NCBI GenBank assembly: GCA_024641705.1
Contig: JAHECO010000007.1
Coordinates: 1 to 64,000, forward strand
Direction of reading: 5' to 3'
DNA: 64,000 nucleotides
Origin: Candidatus Kryptoniota bacterium
GTDB lineage: Bacteria > Bacteroidota > Ignavibacteria > Kryptoniales > JAKASW01
Below are positions 1 to 7,638 of the stretch, one piece after another. The position numbers were made by a program, and so were the translations under genes. A model generated the notes under the pieces. The model was given only the letters and a program-made list of their open reading frames with translations. It did not search any database and was not told where the DNA came from. Each line of letters begins with the position of its first letter. Within the stretch, counting starts at the first letter, position 1.

Positions 1-128
1 CGCTTACGTCATCCTATGCTTCGTCGCATTCAGGATGGAAGCAAACTGGAGAAGTGCGCCATTCGGCAAAAGCAACCTGCCGGTCCTCAGAAATTTTACA
101 CATAACAGTTGACATTGCCGCGTTAGGC
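1..128 (+). repeat. Partial attC-like recombination site (right part only)
   Basis: The window opens inside a hairpin: CATCCT is answered by AGGATG about 16 bases later, with a loop resembling the loops of the later attC sites (a 'tgcttcg' segment). A GTTAGGC heptamer at 122-128, preceded by GC, matches the R' core consensus GTTRRRY. It would be the downstream end of the attC of a cassette lying left of the window. The left half is missing, so this is weaker than the sites at 612 and 4887. Confidence 0.4.
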
Positions 129-199
129 ACAGTCGGTGCTGAAACAGAAGGAGCCAAAACGATTAGCGCGTTTAAGGATTAATAGTGAGGAGAACTTCG

Positions 200-595
200 A
201 TGCCGCCATCAAATAAGATAATCGAAAAGAGAGCAATCCAAGTAGTTATGGATTTTGAAAGAAGCAAGGGAAGACGTCCCACCGACGTTCGACGAAACCG
301 CCTCAACTATGACGTTAAATCAAGTGGCCGCATCATAGAGGTCAAAGGGATTGCGAAGACTTTAGCCCGTTCAGGGAACCTACGTTTCCTCCAATCACAG
401 TCTGTCCAACTGCTTCTAACAAGGAGGAATTTTTTTATCTACATTGTGGATAATCTATCTCATGGTGTCGAGGACGCTGACATATATATTCTGAACAGGA
501 AGGAGGCACTGCCCTTTCTCAAAATCAACAAGCCGCAGATTGCATTTACACTCCAGATTCCAGCGGATGAAAGAGACAGATTCAAGAGACGATGA
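200..595 (+). CDS. DUF3883-like (nuclease-fold-like) protein, cassette gene
   Basis: 131 residues. The ATG at 200 is preferred over a GTG at 185 because GAGGAG sits seven bases before it. The central part (YDVKSSGRIIEVKG, then a strand-rich stretch ending in 'YIVDNL') matches the DUF3883 pattern, in which a D...E.K core resembles PD-(D/E)XK restriction-like folds. Such domains occur alone or at the C-terminus of helicases and defence proteins. Nuclease activity is an inference from fold only. The gene lies between a partial attC and the attC at 612, as a single-gene cassette with its own ribosome binding site. No signal peptide or membrane segment. Confidence 0.7.
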   Translation: MPPSNKIIEKRAIQVVMDFERSKGRRPTDVRRNRLNYDVKSSGRIIEVKGIAKTLARSGNLRFLQSQSVQLLLTRRNFFIYIVDNLSHGVEDADIYILNRKEALPFLKINKPQIAFTLQIPADERDRFKRR

Positions 596-611
596 GAGGG
601 CTGGCGGCGTC

Positions 612-746
612 GCCTAACAAGCAACAAAAAGACGTTCCACATTATATATGCAAGGTGGTCGCTTCATTGCTCTCGCCCGTTGTCTCGATGCTACGCAACA
701 TTTATGGCGGGCGAGAGCAACGACTTTTTCTTGCGGGACGTTATGC
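612..746 (+). repeat. attC site 1
   Basis: Left core GCCTAAC (612-618) and right core GTTATGC (740-746) bracket an imperfect inverted repeat of about 135 bases. Inside, CAAAAAG near the left end mirrors CTTTTTC near the right end (L''/L'). The arm TTGCTCTCGCCCG is repeated perfectly inverted as CGGGCGAGAGCAA. The sequence is closely similar to the site at 3839, as expected for attC sites of one chromosomal integron. Confidence 0.72.
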
Positions 747-817
747 GCCATGGACGCGCGCGTTGCCATTTAAATAAATTGCCGGATGAGTTGTTTGAGT
801 TTCAACTGGAGGTCTAG

Positions 818-1027
818 ATGAAGGTGACCACGGAAAACTGGAAAGATGTTTGGCGCGACATGAAAGAATCTGGAGTTGTCAATGCTACCCACGACGAGAA
901 CGGTGCTTTGCAGACCGTCACTACCAAGAAGGGAAGCCAATACGAATTCTCTCCAGAGGTCATAAAGCAACTTATCGAATCAGGTGCAATGGAGGTGAAA
1001 CTTGGTCGGAAGGTTGACGGAAAATAG
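818..1027 (+). CDS. Small hypothetical cassette protein
   Basis: 69 residues, start at 818 with GGAGG six bases upstream. Highly charged, with no signal peptide or membrane segment. The middle has a two-strand pattern (VNATHDENGALQTVTTKKG) followed by a helix, so a small alpha/beta fold is likely. I do not recognise the family. It lies alone between attC 1 and attC 2, the usual layout of a single-gene integron cassette. Confidence 0.6.
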   Translation: MKVTTENWKDVWRDMKESGVVNATHDENGALQTVTTKKGSQYEFSPEVIKQLIESGAMEVKLGRKVDGK

Positions 1028-1083
1028 CAACTCTGTCCCATGAACTATTCGAGAAGGATCTTGTCGGGCGCGCGTCCACGAGC

Positions 1084-1176
1084 GCATAACAGGCGAGAAA
1101 AAGATGCTCAACCAAGGCAGTGGCAACGACGAGCTTCACGGCGCGCACCGCGACTTTATCCCGCAGGACGTTAGTT
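1084..1176 (+). repeat. attC site 2
   Basis: GCATAAC at 1084-1090 and GTTAGTT at 1170-1176 form the outer cores. The inner arms are GCGAGAAAAAGATG on the left and GCGACTTTATCCCGC on the right, partly complementary. At about 93 bases it is the shortest site of the array. The right core departs from GTTRRRY at one position. Confidence 0.55.
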
Positions 1177-1226
1177 AGTTGCAATTGCCCGCTCACATCA
1201 AATTCAGAGAAAGGACTCAAATAAGT

Positions 1227-1862
1227 ATGCCTCAATGCCACGATATCACTCCCAGAATGCTCGCAGGAGCACACACCAGGATTGCCAGAAGCGAACCCCG
1301 CACGATTTTCTATCACGCCGCACTGACCGCGGTCAACAAAGCTATAGGTGGGAACCCCCACCTCACCGTCGGAGAGGCGGTTGCCCTACTATTATGGACT
1401 TGGAATCGCAGGTTCTACACTAAGAACCGACCCTTCACAGTAAACCACATCTCCAAGATTACCACCTTCTATCTTGACCACCAAGATGTTTTGGCGGGTT
1501 ATAGACAGCGTGACATCCTCAGCCTCAGCGACGAAGACGCGGAAGGTATTTCAACTGTATTTGAGTGTCTTGAAAGAGAGGTAGGAACCGTGGGAGCGGC
1601 CAAGGTTCTTCACTTGCTTGCCCCGCACTTCTTCTCGCTGTGGGATAATAAGATTGCGTATTACGGATATGGTCTTAGGCTCAAGGGAATGTGAACTCCC
1701 GGCAACTGGTATTTCTCCTTTATGAAATGCCAGAAGCAACAAGTACAGCGAATTGGTGACGGATTTCCTGAAGGCGTTTCAGCGCTTAGGGCTATCGATG
1801 AGTATAACTATGTTCGTTATACAAACCCAGGGCGCAACCGTAACGCTCGCAGAAGGAGATGA
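1227..1862 (+). pseudogene. Hypothetical cassette gene interrupted by an in-frame TGA
   Basis: Reading from ATG 1227 (AAGGA 11 bases before) gives 155 residues, then TGA at 1692-1694. The same frame then stays open for 55 more codons to TGA 1860-1862, and the downstream residues (TPGNWYFSFMKCQKQ, later DEYNYVRYT) continue naturally from YGLRLKGM. A nonsense mutation is the simplest reading. TGA is used as a normal stop elsewhere in the window, so recoding is unlikely. The protein is helical with a conserved-looking HLLAPHFFSLWDNKIA segment and no export signal. I do not recognise the family. The next gene starts four bases after the second stop. Confidence 0.55.
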
Positions 1863-1866
1863 CGAC

Positions 1867-3093
1867 ATGAGAAGTGGTTTAGTTTTCATTGAGGTGGTTC
1901 TCTCTGCTTTCGCCATAAGTAGCGTTCATGCTCAATGGGTGCAAGCCAACGTTGGGTGCGGCGGCCCCGTGTCATGCTTCGCGGCCTCAGGTGGCAACCT
2001 GTTTGCGGGCACCTATAGCAGCACAGACACGAATGGAGTATACCTCTCGACCAATAACGGCGCAAGCTGGGTTCCGGTCGGTAAGGGTCTAGCGAATCAT
2101 TATATCAACTCCCTTGTTATCACCGACGGAAACCTACTTGCTGGCACTTACGGCGGCGGGACGTTCCTCTCGACCAATAATGGCTCGAGCTGGGCAAACA
2201 GCGGATTAAGAGGCTGGTCGGTTACATGTTTTTCCCAACTCCCCTCGACTCTTTTCGCTGGTACTGACTACGGTGGCGTCGTCTCATCAAGTAACAATGG
2301 CGCAAGCTGGTCATACCCCGCGAACAACGGGTTGACTATCCCAGTCGTATGCCTTGCTGTTAGTGGGACAGACCTCTTCGCCGGTGGAGCAGGCCTCTTC
2401 CTGTCCACCAACGCTGCAGGAAGCTGGAAGGCTCTAAGTCCTAACTTTCCTGACTCTAAGGTTCAATCCCTCGCGGTCATTGGCACTGCCATCTTCGCAG
2501 GCACTCCCGACAGCGGCGTCTACCGTTCCACGGACAATGGCTCAACCTGGACTCACGTCAATAACGGTTTGCCAAATGCTTCCATCGTGTCTCTCGCTGT
2601 CTCCGGTACTAACATATTTGCTGGCATGCTCGGAGGTGTTTTCTTGTCTACCAATAGCGGCGAAAGCTGGAGGGAAGTAAATACAGGATTACCGTTCGTA
2701 GCCACCGGCATCAACCGCTTAGGTACAATCGGAGCAAGTCTCTTCGCTGCAAGCATCGCTGATGGTGTTTGGCGCCGCCCTATCTCCGAAATGTTGACAG
2801 CAGTCAAGGACAATCCTCACGACATTCCGAACAGGTTTGAGTTAATGCAGAACTATCCGAATCCTTTTAACCCCTCAACAATCATAACATACCAGCTACC
2901 GACCAGTTGCATGGTTTCGATTAGAGTATTCGATATCCTTGGAAGGGAGGTTGAGACACTGGTGAACGACCGCCAAAATCCGGGGGTCCATTCTGTGAAT
3001 TTCAGCTCGACAAATCTTCCAAGCGGAGTTTACCTCTACCAATTACAAGCGGGAACGTACCATGATGCAAAAACAATGTTGTTGCTTAAATGA
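1867..3093 (+). CDS. Secreted BNR/YCF48-like repeat protein with Por (type IX) sorting domain
   Basis: 408 residues. Start at 1867: AGGAG lies eight bases upstream and the new N-terminus is a signal peptide ending SSVHA|QW. The longer reading from 1753 would bury it. About seven repeats of roughly 40 residues follow, each with an LFAGT-type strand and an STNNGASW-type turn, typical of BNR or photosystem-stability-factor-like propellers. The last 85 residues form a type IX sorting domain (NYPNPFNPST, FDILGREVETL, SGVYLYQL, ending LLLK). The product is expected to cross the outer membrane and be released or anchored at the surface. The gene shares an attC-bounded cassette with the broken gene upstream, and attC 3 begins 15 bases after its stop. 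Confidence 0.82.
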   Translation: MRSGLVFIEVVLSAFAISSVHAQWVQANVGCGGPVSCFAASGGNLFAGTYSSTDTNGVYLSTNNGASWVPVGKGLANHYINSLVITDGNLLAGTYGGGTFLSTNNGSSWANSGLRGWSVTCFSQLPSTLFAGTDYGGVVSSSNNGASWSYPANNGLTIPVVCLAVSGTDLFAGGAGLFLSTNAAGSWKALSPNFPDSKVQSLAVIGTAIFAGTPDSGVYRSTDNGSTWTHVNNGLPNASIVSLAVSGTNIFAGMLGGVFLSTNSGESWREVNTGLPFVATGINRLGTIGASLFAASIADGVWRRPISEMLTAVKDNPHDIPNRFELMQNYPNPFNPSTIITYQLPTSCMVSIRVFDILGREVETLVNDRQNPGVHSVNFSSTNLPSGVYLYQLQAGTYHDAKTMLLLK

Positions 3094-3108
3094 TGGAGCG
3101 GCAACTGC

Positions 3109-3253
3109 AACTAACAGCGGCAAAAAGACGCTCCCCGAATACGCGTTCCGCGTCTCGGGGCAGGCTATCATGGGATATATATCGAGTTCGCTTTTATGCG
3201 CGAGGTCGAAGATGGCGCAGGATGCGACACGCACCACGACTTCTTTCTGGCGG
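3109..3253 (+). repeat. attC site 3, right end lost
   Basis: Starts with AACTAAC followed by a CAAAAAG-type L'' box, then arms that closely match attC 5 (GCTCCCCGAA...CGGGGCAGGCT, GATATATATCGA, GTCGAAGATGGCGCAGGA). The right inner box (CACGACTTCTTTCTGGCGG) is present but no GTTATGC-like R' core follows. Instead the sequence runs into the tail of a coding region, so the site looks truncated by recombination or deletion. Confidence 0.5.
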
Positions 3254-3333
3254 TCTATGAAAATGCGCCGCGCGGGGAGCTTGACAAATTGATTTGTGAC
3301 CCTGAATTAGCTAAAATGTTGCAGAGTTACTGA
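3196..3333 (+). pseudogene. C-terminal gene remnant fused to truncated attC 3
   Basis: A 45-codon reading frame. Its first half is attC sequence shared with the site at 4887. From about 3253 to the TGA at 3331 it reads like a genuine protein tail (VYENAPRGELDKLICDPELA). The tail ends 17 bases before hicB. The likely history is a deletion that removed the R' end of attC 3 and the front of the next cassette gene. Function unknown. Confidence 0.35.
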
Positions 3334-3350
3334 GGGAAGGAATCTTTCGG

Positions 3351-3578
3351 ATGCAGAAGACACAGCAGTTCACCGCGGTCATTGAACGCGAAGAGGACAT
3401 GTACGTTGCCCTCTGCCCTGAGTTGGACATTGCCAGTCAGGGTGAGACCGTAGAGAAGGCTCGGGAGAATCTCAAGGAGGCTATCGAATTGTTCTTCGAG
3501 ACCGCGTCCCAGCAGGAGATTCGAGAGCGACTACACGATGAGGTCTTTGTGACACGACTAGAGATTGCAGTTGGGTAA
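3351..3578 (+). CDS. hicB: HicB-family antitoxin
   Basis: 75 residues. The fold signature of HicB is visible: FTAVIEREEDMYVALCPELD, then the helix ETVEKARENLKEAIELFFE. HicB neutralises the HicA mRNA interferase by binding it and often represses its own promoter. No clear DNA-binding tail (ribbon-helix-helix or HTH) follows the core, so this is the short form. GGAAGGA lies about ten bases before the ATG. It overlaps the start of the hicA reading frame by eight bases, a typical hicBA arrangement. Toxin-antitoxin pairs are common integron-cassette cargo and are thought to stabilise arrays. Confidence 0.8.
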   Translation: MQKTQQFTAVIEREEDMYVALCPELDIASQGETVEKARENLKEAIELFFETASQQEIRERLHDEVFVTRLEIAVG

Positions 3579-3797
3579 ACTGCGGATCCTCTCAGGGAAA
3601 GAGGTCTGCCACATTCTCTCGCTACACGGGTTTCAGGAGGTTAGACAACGCGGGAGTCATATCATATCATAATGCAGAAGAAGACTGGGGATTCGACCAT
3701 TACGGTCCCAATCCCGGACCACAAAGAGATCAAGATGGGTACATTAAAAGCTATAATCAGGCAGTCTCAGCTTTCCGCCAAGGAATTCGAATCGTGA
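3571..3797 (+). pseudogene. hicA: HicA-family toxin, frameshifted by a 5-base tandem duplication
   Basis: Starts at TTG 3571, overlapping hicB. The first 31 codons (LGKLRILSGKEVCHIL, RQRGSHII) match HicA, including the catalytic His of the RGSH motif. The next bases, CATATCATATCATAATG, carry ATATC twice; one copy would keep the frame. With the duplication the frame ends at TAA, while the rest of the protein (TITVPIPDHKEIKMGTLKAI) continues in another frame to TGA 3795. Either the toxin is inactivated with its antitoxin kept, or this is an assembly error at a short repeat. Confidence 0.72.
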
Positions 3798-3838
3798 AGG
3801 CGCTGCTGCGAGGACAAGACACCCGCGCGGCGCACTTC

Positions 3839-3975
3839 ACATAACAGGAGCATGAACCACGCCCTCGATTATTATATGCTTTCGAACTCGCTTCATTGCT
3901 TTCGCCCGCGACTTCGATGCTTCGCAACTTTTATGACGGACGAAAGCAACGACTTTTTGCCGCCATGCGTTATGC
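3839..3975 (+). repeat. attC site 4
   Basis: Outer cores ACATAAC (3839-3845) and GTTATGC (3969-3975). The internal arms TTGCTTTCGCCCG and CGGACGAAAGCAA are almost perfectly inverted, followed by CGACTTTTTGCC. About 100 bases are closely similar to attC 1, including the loop 'tcgatgcttcgcaac'. Confidence 0.7.
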
Positions 3976-4002
3976 GCCATGCGCCAGAGAGGAGGCTCCA
4001 AA

Positions 4003-4869
4003 ATGTATAGGATCAGAACACTGATTGTTCTTGTACCCCTCTTGATTCTTGCGAGAAACGCCAATGCACAAAATGCTAACATGTCGACCGAGACCGTTCC
4101 CGTTTCAACACAATGGGTTCTCGATGCTGTTGGTAGCGCGGGCCGTTCTGCTGTGGCATCAGTCTATATGGTCACTTGCCCAAGAACTGGCTTGAAAGGA
4201 ACAGGTTTTCTCATCCGCTCCGGCCAAATAATTACCTGTGATCATGTCATTGAAGGCAACCAGCCAGCAGACATCCAAGCAACATCCTCCTTTGGCAGGA
4301 ACGTCCACTTTGCAAAAGTAATCGCCGATCCCAACAAAGATTTGGCAATCTTAATACCAACAGAAAAGCTCAAAGGAGGACTGGAACTCGGTTCTGACGA
4401 TTCGCTTGCCGTAGGAACCGCTGTTGATACTTGGGGGTTCCCATATAGTTACAACGGGCCATCACCGCTACTTTCAGTGGGCTATCTTTCAGGGTTCGCC
4501 GCATATTATGGAGACTCGACCCGCACTACCATCGTCAAACATCTTGTCGTCAATGGAGCGTTTAACCCCGGCAACTCCGGCGGCCCTCTCTTTGCATCCA
4601 ATAAGGATATAGTTATCGGAATAGTGGTGAGCAAATTAGCTCCCATTACCCCGTTCCAACTTTCCGCCATAAAAGTCTTGGCCGAAAATCATTCTGGCGT
4701 CACTTTTACCGCTACTGATGGACAGGGTCATCAGAAGGTGCTTGTAGAGTCGCAGATCGTCGCTGACATGTTACAATACTTCCACGACTTGACCCAAGTC
4801 ATGATTGGCGAAGCAATATCAGTCTCTGAACTGAGGGCATTTCTCGCGGCGAATGGGATCAAACAATGA
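4003..4869 (+). CDS. Exported trypsin-like serine protease, cassette gene
   Basis: 288 residues from ATG 4003, chosen because AGAGGAGG precedes it and it opens a signal peptide (ending ARNANA|QN). The protease core has the full chymotrypsin-fold triad: His81 in TCDHVIEG, Asp113 in DPNKDLAIL and Ser192 in NPGNSGGPL. This resembles the HtrA/DegP (S1C) core but there is no PDZ domain; the last 90 residues are unfamiliar and helical. Expected in the periplasm or outside the cell, cleaving proteins. attC 5 starts 18 bases after the stop. Strong call for the family; substrate unknown. Confidence 0.85.
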   Translation: MYRIRTLIVLVPLLILARNANAQNANMSTETVPVSTQWVLDAVGSAGRSAVASVYMVTCPRTGLKGTGFLIRSGQIITCDHVIEGNQPADIQATSSFGRNVHFAKVIADPNKDLAILIPTEKLKGGLELGSDDSLAVGTAVDTWGFPYSYNGPSPLLSVGYLSGFAAYYGDSTRTTIVKHLVVNGAFNPGNSGGPLFASNKDIVIGIVVSKLAPITPFQLSAIKVLAENHSGVTFTATDGQGHQKVLVESQIVADMLQYFHDLTQVMIGEAISVSELRAFLAANGIKQ

Positions 4870-4886
4870 ACCTTTCTGGCGCACGG

Positions 4887-5153
4887 GCGCACAACAGGAC
4901 CAAAGGCGCTCCCCGAAGACGCGTTTCGGGGCAGGCTGTCATTTGTATATATCGAACTCGCCCGCCTTCGCTACCGCTCTGGCGGGTCTGCGATCCGTCT
5001 CTACCGAGCCGGACCTCGGGCCACGTCTTTCTGGGCGAGCCGGGTCTACGGCTCCGTCGCTATCGCGACGGATCTTCGACTTCATGGCGCGAAGTCGAAG
5101 ATGGCGCAGGACGCGACACGCGTCACGACTTTTTGCCATGACACGTTGTGCGC
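4887..5153 (+). repeat. attC site 5, unusually long
   Basis: The nine-base ends GCGCACAAC (4887) and GTTGTGCGC (to 5153) are perfect inverted complements. Inner boxes: CCAAAGGCGCT on the left, CACGACTTTTTGCC on the right. The body aligns with attC 3 but carries about 130 extra bases with their own nested inverted repeat (GATCCGTC ... GACGGATC). At roughly 267 bases it exceeds most described attC sites. Confidence 0.7.
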
Positions 5154-5199
5154 AAGCACTTGAAAATAAGAGGCGAGCAAAGTCTGATTTAATTGGTAG

Positions 5200-5442
5200 A
5201 TGCCAATGAAGGTTTTGGACATGTTCCCGTTGATAATTGTCGTTGCGGTTCTCATTCTCATCATAGGCCTTTATGTTCGTATTTGCATTCGCTTGAGAAA
5301 AGGTGGTGGGAGCCTTACAACTATAGGGCTTGGTACGACCTATGAATTTATGACCAAGGACCGAAGGAAAGCGAGCGAGACAATCCTGAACATGAATGCG
5401 GGAAAGAAGCATAAAGACCCACATATCAAAAACTCGAAATGA
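5200..5442 (+). CDS. Small single-pass membrane protein, cassette gene
   Basis: 80 residues from ATG 5200 (an in-frame ATG follows at 5206; neither has a strong ribosome binding site). One membrane helix near residues 8-28 (FPLIIVVAVLILIIGLYV), then a basic cytosolic tail (KDRRKASE, KKHKDPHIKNSK). No family recognised. Lies between attC 5 and attC 6. Confidence 0.55.
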   Translation: MPMKVLDMFPLIIVVAVLILIIGLYVRICIRLRKGGGSLTTIGLGTTYEFMTKDRRKASETILNMNAGKKHKDPHIKNSK

Positions 5443-5476
5443 GGAAGGGTAGCTGTTTACCGCGATGGGTGCCTGC

Positions 5477-5634
5477 GCCTAACAGGAGCAAATCACGACG
5501 CGTCCCGTCCATATCACATATATGCCGGGATGCCGCGAGGTGGCATCGGGACAGACTATCATGGATCGCTTCATGCAACGATGATTGGAAGAACGTGGAT
5601 GCGCGCCTTAACTTTTTTCTGGCGGACGTAGGGC
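5477..5634 (+). repeat. attC site 6, right core degenerate
   Basis: Left end GCGCCTAAC (core GCCTAAC 5477-5483). The right end GTAGGGCGC differs from the expected complement GTTAGGCGC. Internal arms ATGCCGGGATGCC and GGTGGCATCGGGAC and the right box CTTTTTTCTGGCGG are of the same style as the other sites. It is the last recognisable site, so the array ends here. Confidence 0.55.
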
Positions 5635-5663
5635 GCTTTAAGGATTTCGGGTTGTGAGCCAAC

Positions 5664-5909
5664 ATGAAATATATTTCGGTAATTTCCTTTCTAGTTCTAT
5701 TAGTACAGTCGGTGAGTGGTCAGGAAGCCGGGGTGCATCGCCGGCCCGGTCAAGTCTATCTCGAGGATTCTACACACGTCTTCTGGGATTCCTGGCCGAA
5801 CCCGTTTTCTCGACCGACCGCGAGGGATTCGACGAAAGGATTGATCTGTGGCTCTCTTACTTTCTACTGCGATTTGGCCGATAGCGTTCAGCTCCATTAT
5901 ACTTCATGA
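5664..5909 (+). CDS. Short exported protein, possibly a truncated secreted protein
   Basis: 81 residues starting with a clear signal peptide (MKYISVISFLVLLVQSVSG). The remainder contains DSWPNPFS, which recalls the WPNPF/YPNPF segment of type IX sorting domains, followed by LTFYCDLADSVQL. The frame then stops, where a longer sorting domain would be expected. Either a small secreted protein or the front of a broken gene. It overlaps the weak minus-strand frame at 5857. Confidence 0.45.
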   Translation: MKYISVISFLVLLVQSVSGQEAGVHRRPGQVYLEDSTHVFWDSWPNPFSRPTARDSTKGLICGSLTFYCDLADSVQLHYTS

Positions 5910-6126
5910 AAACGCCAAGGTAGAACGTGTCGGAAGTGTTCTTCCTGGCTGTCTCCACATATGCGGGTAGTAAGTCATCAACGATCTGGGCGGCAGTCCT
6001 GCAAATATCTTCCCAGATTTTCACAGTCAAGAAAACAGGTCTCTTTATGCTAACCCGATTCAATACCATTTCATGTAATGGCTCGACCTCGCAGCTCTTC
6101 TTTTCGATGCGAACTTTCACCGACAT
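5857..6126 (-). CDS. Hypothetical protein (weak)
   Basis: 89 residues in a plausible amphipathic composition (VKIWEDICRTAAQIVDDLLP). The frame is open for another 17 or so codons upstream of the ATG, without a start codon, and no good ribosome binding site is seen. It could be a real small gene or the remains of a longer one. No family recognised. Confidence 0.3.
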   Translation of the reverse strand: MSVKVRIEKKSCEVEPLHEMVLNRVSIKRPVFLTVKIWEDICRTAAQIVDDLLPAYVETARKNTSDTFYLGVFMKYNGAERYRPNRSRK

Positions 6127-6306
6127 TATGACATCTGAATTTTCAATCCTTCTTTGAACGAAATGAGTAGTACTTGACTTGTCCCCAGTTTATGTACCAA
6201 TGCGAATTGCCTTGTACTAAACCCGGAGAGCAATTGGCTCCGCAGGTGAGAATGAATTCAAATCTTTGTCGGACGGGCAGCCAATCGCTGGTTATACCGC
6301 AAACAG

Positions 6307-7638
6307 CTATCCGTGTGGATTCTTAAGGCCGAATCTCTTCATCCTTCGCCAGAGGGTCGTCGTGCTTATGCCCAGTTTGGCCGCCGCAAGACTGTTGCTC
6401 CACCCTGTTTCCTCCAATGCCTTTAGGATCAAGATCTTCTCCATTTCGGAGATGGAGCTTGCCGAATCGGTTTCCGAGCGCTCACTCAATTCACCTAGAT
6501 CTCGATCTTCAATCGTGTCCGACTTACATAAAATGACGGCCCGCTTAATGGTGTTCTCTAGCTCTCTAACGTTGCCTGGCCAGTGGTACCTCTCCAATTT
6601 CTTCAGCGTCTCTTGCCGGATCCCTTTGATGTCTCGCCGGTATTGATCGGCGAACCGTTTGACGAAATAGTCGACGAGCAAAGGCAAGTCGCTTATTCGA
6701 TCTCGCAAGGTCGGTAATGTTATTCTTATGACATTCAATCGGAAATAGAGGTCGTCGCGGAACCTGCTCGCTTTAATGAGACTTGACAGATCCTCTTTTG
6801 TGGAGGCGATGACCCTGGTATCGACGCGCGATACCGCGCTACCTCCGACACGCCTCACTTCACCGTCCTCGAGTATACGGAGTAGCTTAGCCTGTGCACT
6901 GAGAGTCATCTCACCGATCTCGTCCAACAGAATGCTCCCCCCGTTAGCTTGTTCAAAAAGTCCAGCCTTGTGCTCCACAGCGCCCGTAAATGCCCCCTTG
7001 ACATGACCGAATAGCTCGCTATCCTGCAAACTATCGGGCAGGGTTGCGCAATTTATCGCAACGAATGGTTTATCCCATCTCAAGCTCTGCTGGTGGATCG
7101 ATCTGGCAACAAGCTCTTTCCCAGTGCCACTTTCACCAAGTATTAGTACAGGGACATTGACTCGGGATACCTCTCTTATCAGCTTTGTTACCTCGTGCAT
7201 GGAGTCGTGCTCGCCAACTAGCTCTATGCCCACGTCCTCCTTGTTTGGTCGTTTGGCTGCCTTGCCAATCGTCCCGTTGCCGTCCGCAAGTATCTTGTTC
7301 ACTACATTCAGAATCTTGCCCTTATGAACAGGCTTGGTCAGGTAGTCGTACGCCCCCATCTTCATCGCTTTGACAGTTGAACTTATGCTCCCGAACGCTG
7401 TCATTATTATCACCTTCGCTTCCGGAGATAGCTCGCGAATAACGGAGAGGACCTTGATCCCGTCTACGTCTCCTAACTTCAGATCTGTAATTATAATGTC
7501 GAATTCGTTACGCTGAACCTGTTCAAGCGCCGACTCTCCTGAGAGCACTGTCGTAACGCTGTGTCCCTCATTCGTGAGGATGGTTCCAAGCGTGACACAT
7601 GTATTCTCATGGTCGTCGGCGACGAGGATTCTGCACAT
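6307..7638 (-). CDS. NtrC-family sigma-54-dependent response regulator
   Basis: 443 residues. The start is taken at ATG 7638, six bases after GGAGGA and overlapping the kinase stop as TGATG; an ATG two codons earlier (7642-7644) abuts the ribosome site. Domains: receiver (phospho-acceptor Asp in IIITDLKLGD near residue 52), AAA+ with Walker A GESGTGKE, GAFTGA loop for sigma-54 contact and Walker B SILLDEIGE, then a Fis-type helix-turn-helix (LAAAKLGISTTTLWRRM). All key motifs are intact, so it should activate RpoN promoters when phosphorylated. Translational coupling with the kinase makes that its partner. The promoter at 10142 is a plausible target. Confidence 0.95.
   Translation of the reverse strand: MCRILVADDHENTCVTLGTILTNEGHSVTTVLSGESALEQVQRNEFDIIITDLKLGDVDGIKVLSVIRELSPEAKVIIMTAFGSISSTVKAMKMGAYDYLTKPVHKGKILNVVNKILADGNGTIGKAAKRPNKEDVGIELVGEHDSMHEVTKLIREVSRVNVPVLILGESGTGKELVARSIHQQSLRWDKPFVAINCATLPDSLQDSELFGHVKGAFTGAVEHKAGLFEQANGGSILLDEIGEMTLSAQAKLLRILEDGEVRRVGGSAVSRVDTRVIASTKEDLSSLIKASRFRDDLYFRLNVIRITLPTLRDRISDLPLLVDYFVKRFADQYRRDIKGIRQETLKKLERYHWPGNVRELENTIKRAVILCKSDTIEDRDLGELSERSETDSASSISEMEKILILKALEETGWSNSLAAAKLGISTTTLWRRMKRFGLKNPHG

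Noticed and set aside
1692-1694. TGA read as an amino acid (recoding)
   Set aside because: TGA ends many intact genes in this window (for example 12 or more clear stops) and no recoding stem was seen.
2000-2770. Repeated DNA in the gene at 1867 as a CRISPR or tandem repeat
   Set aside because: The periodicity is that of protein propeller repeats with diverged DNA, with no constant repeat and spacer lengths.
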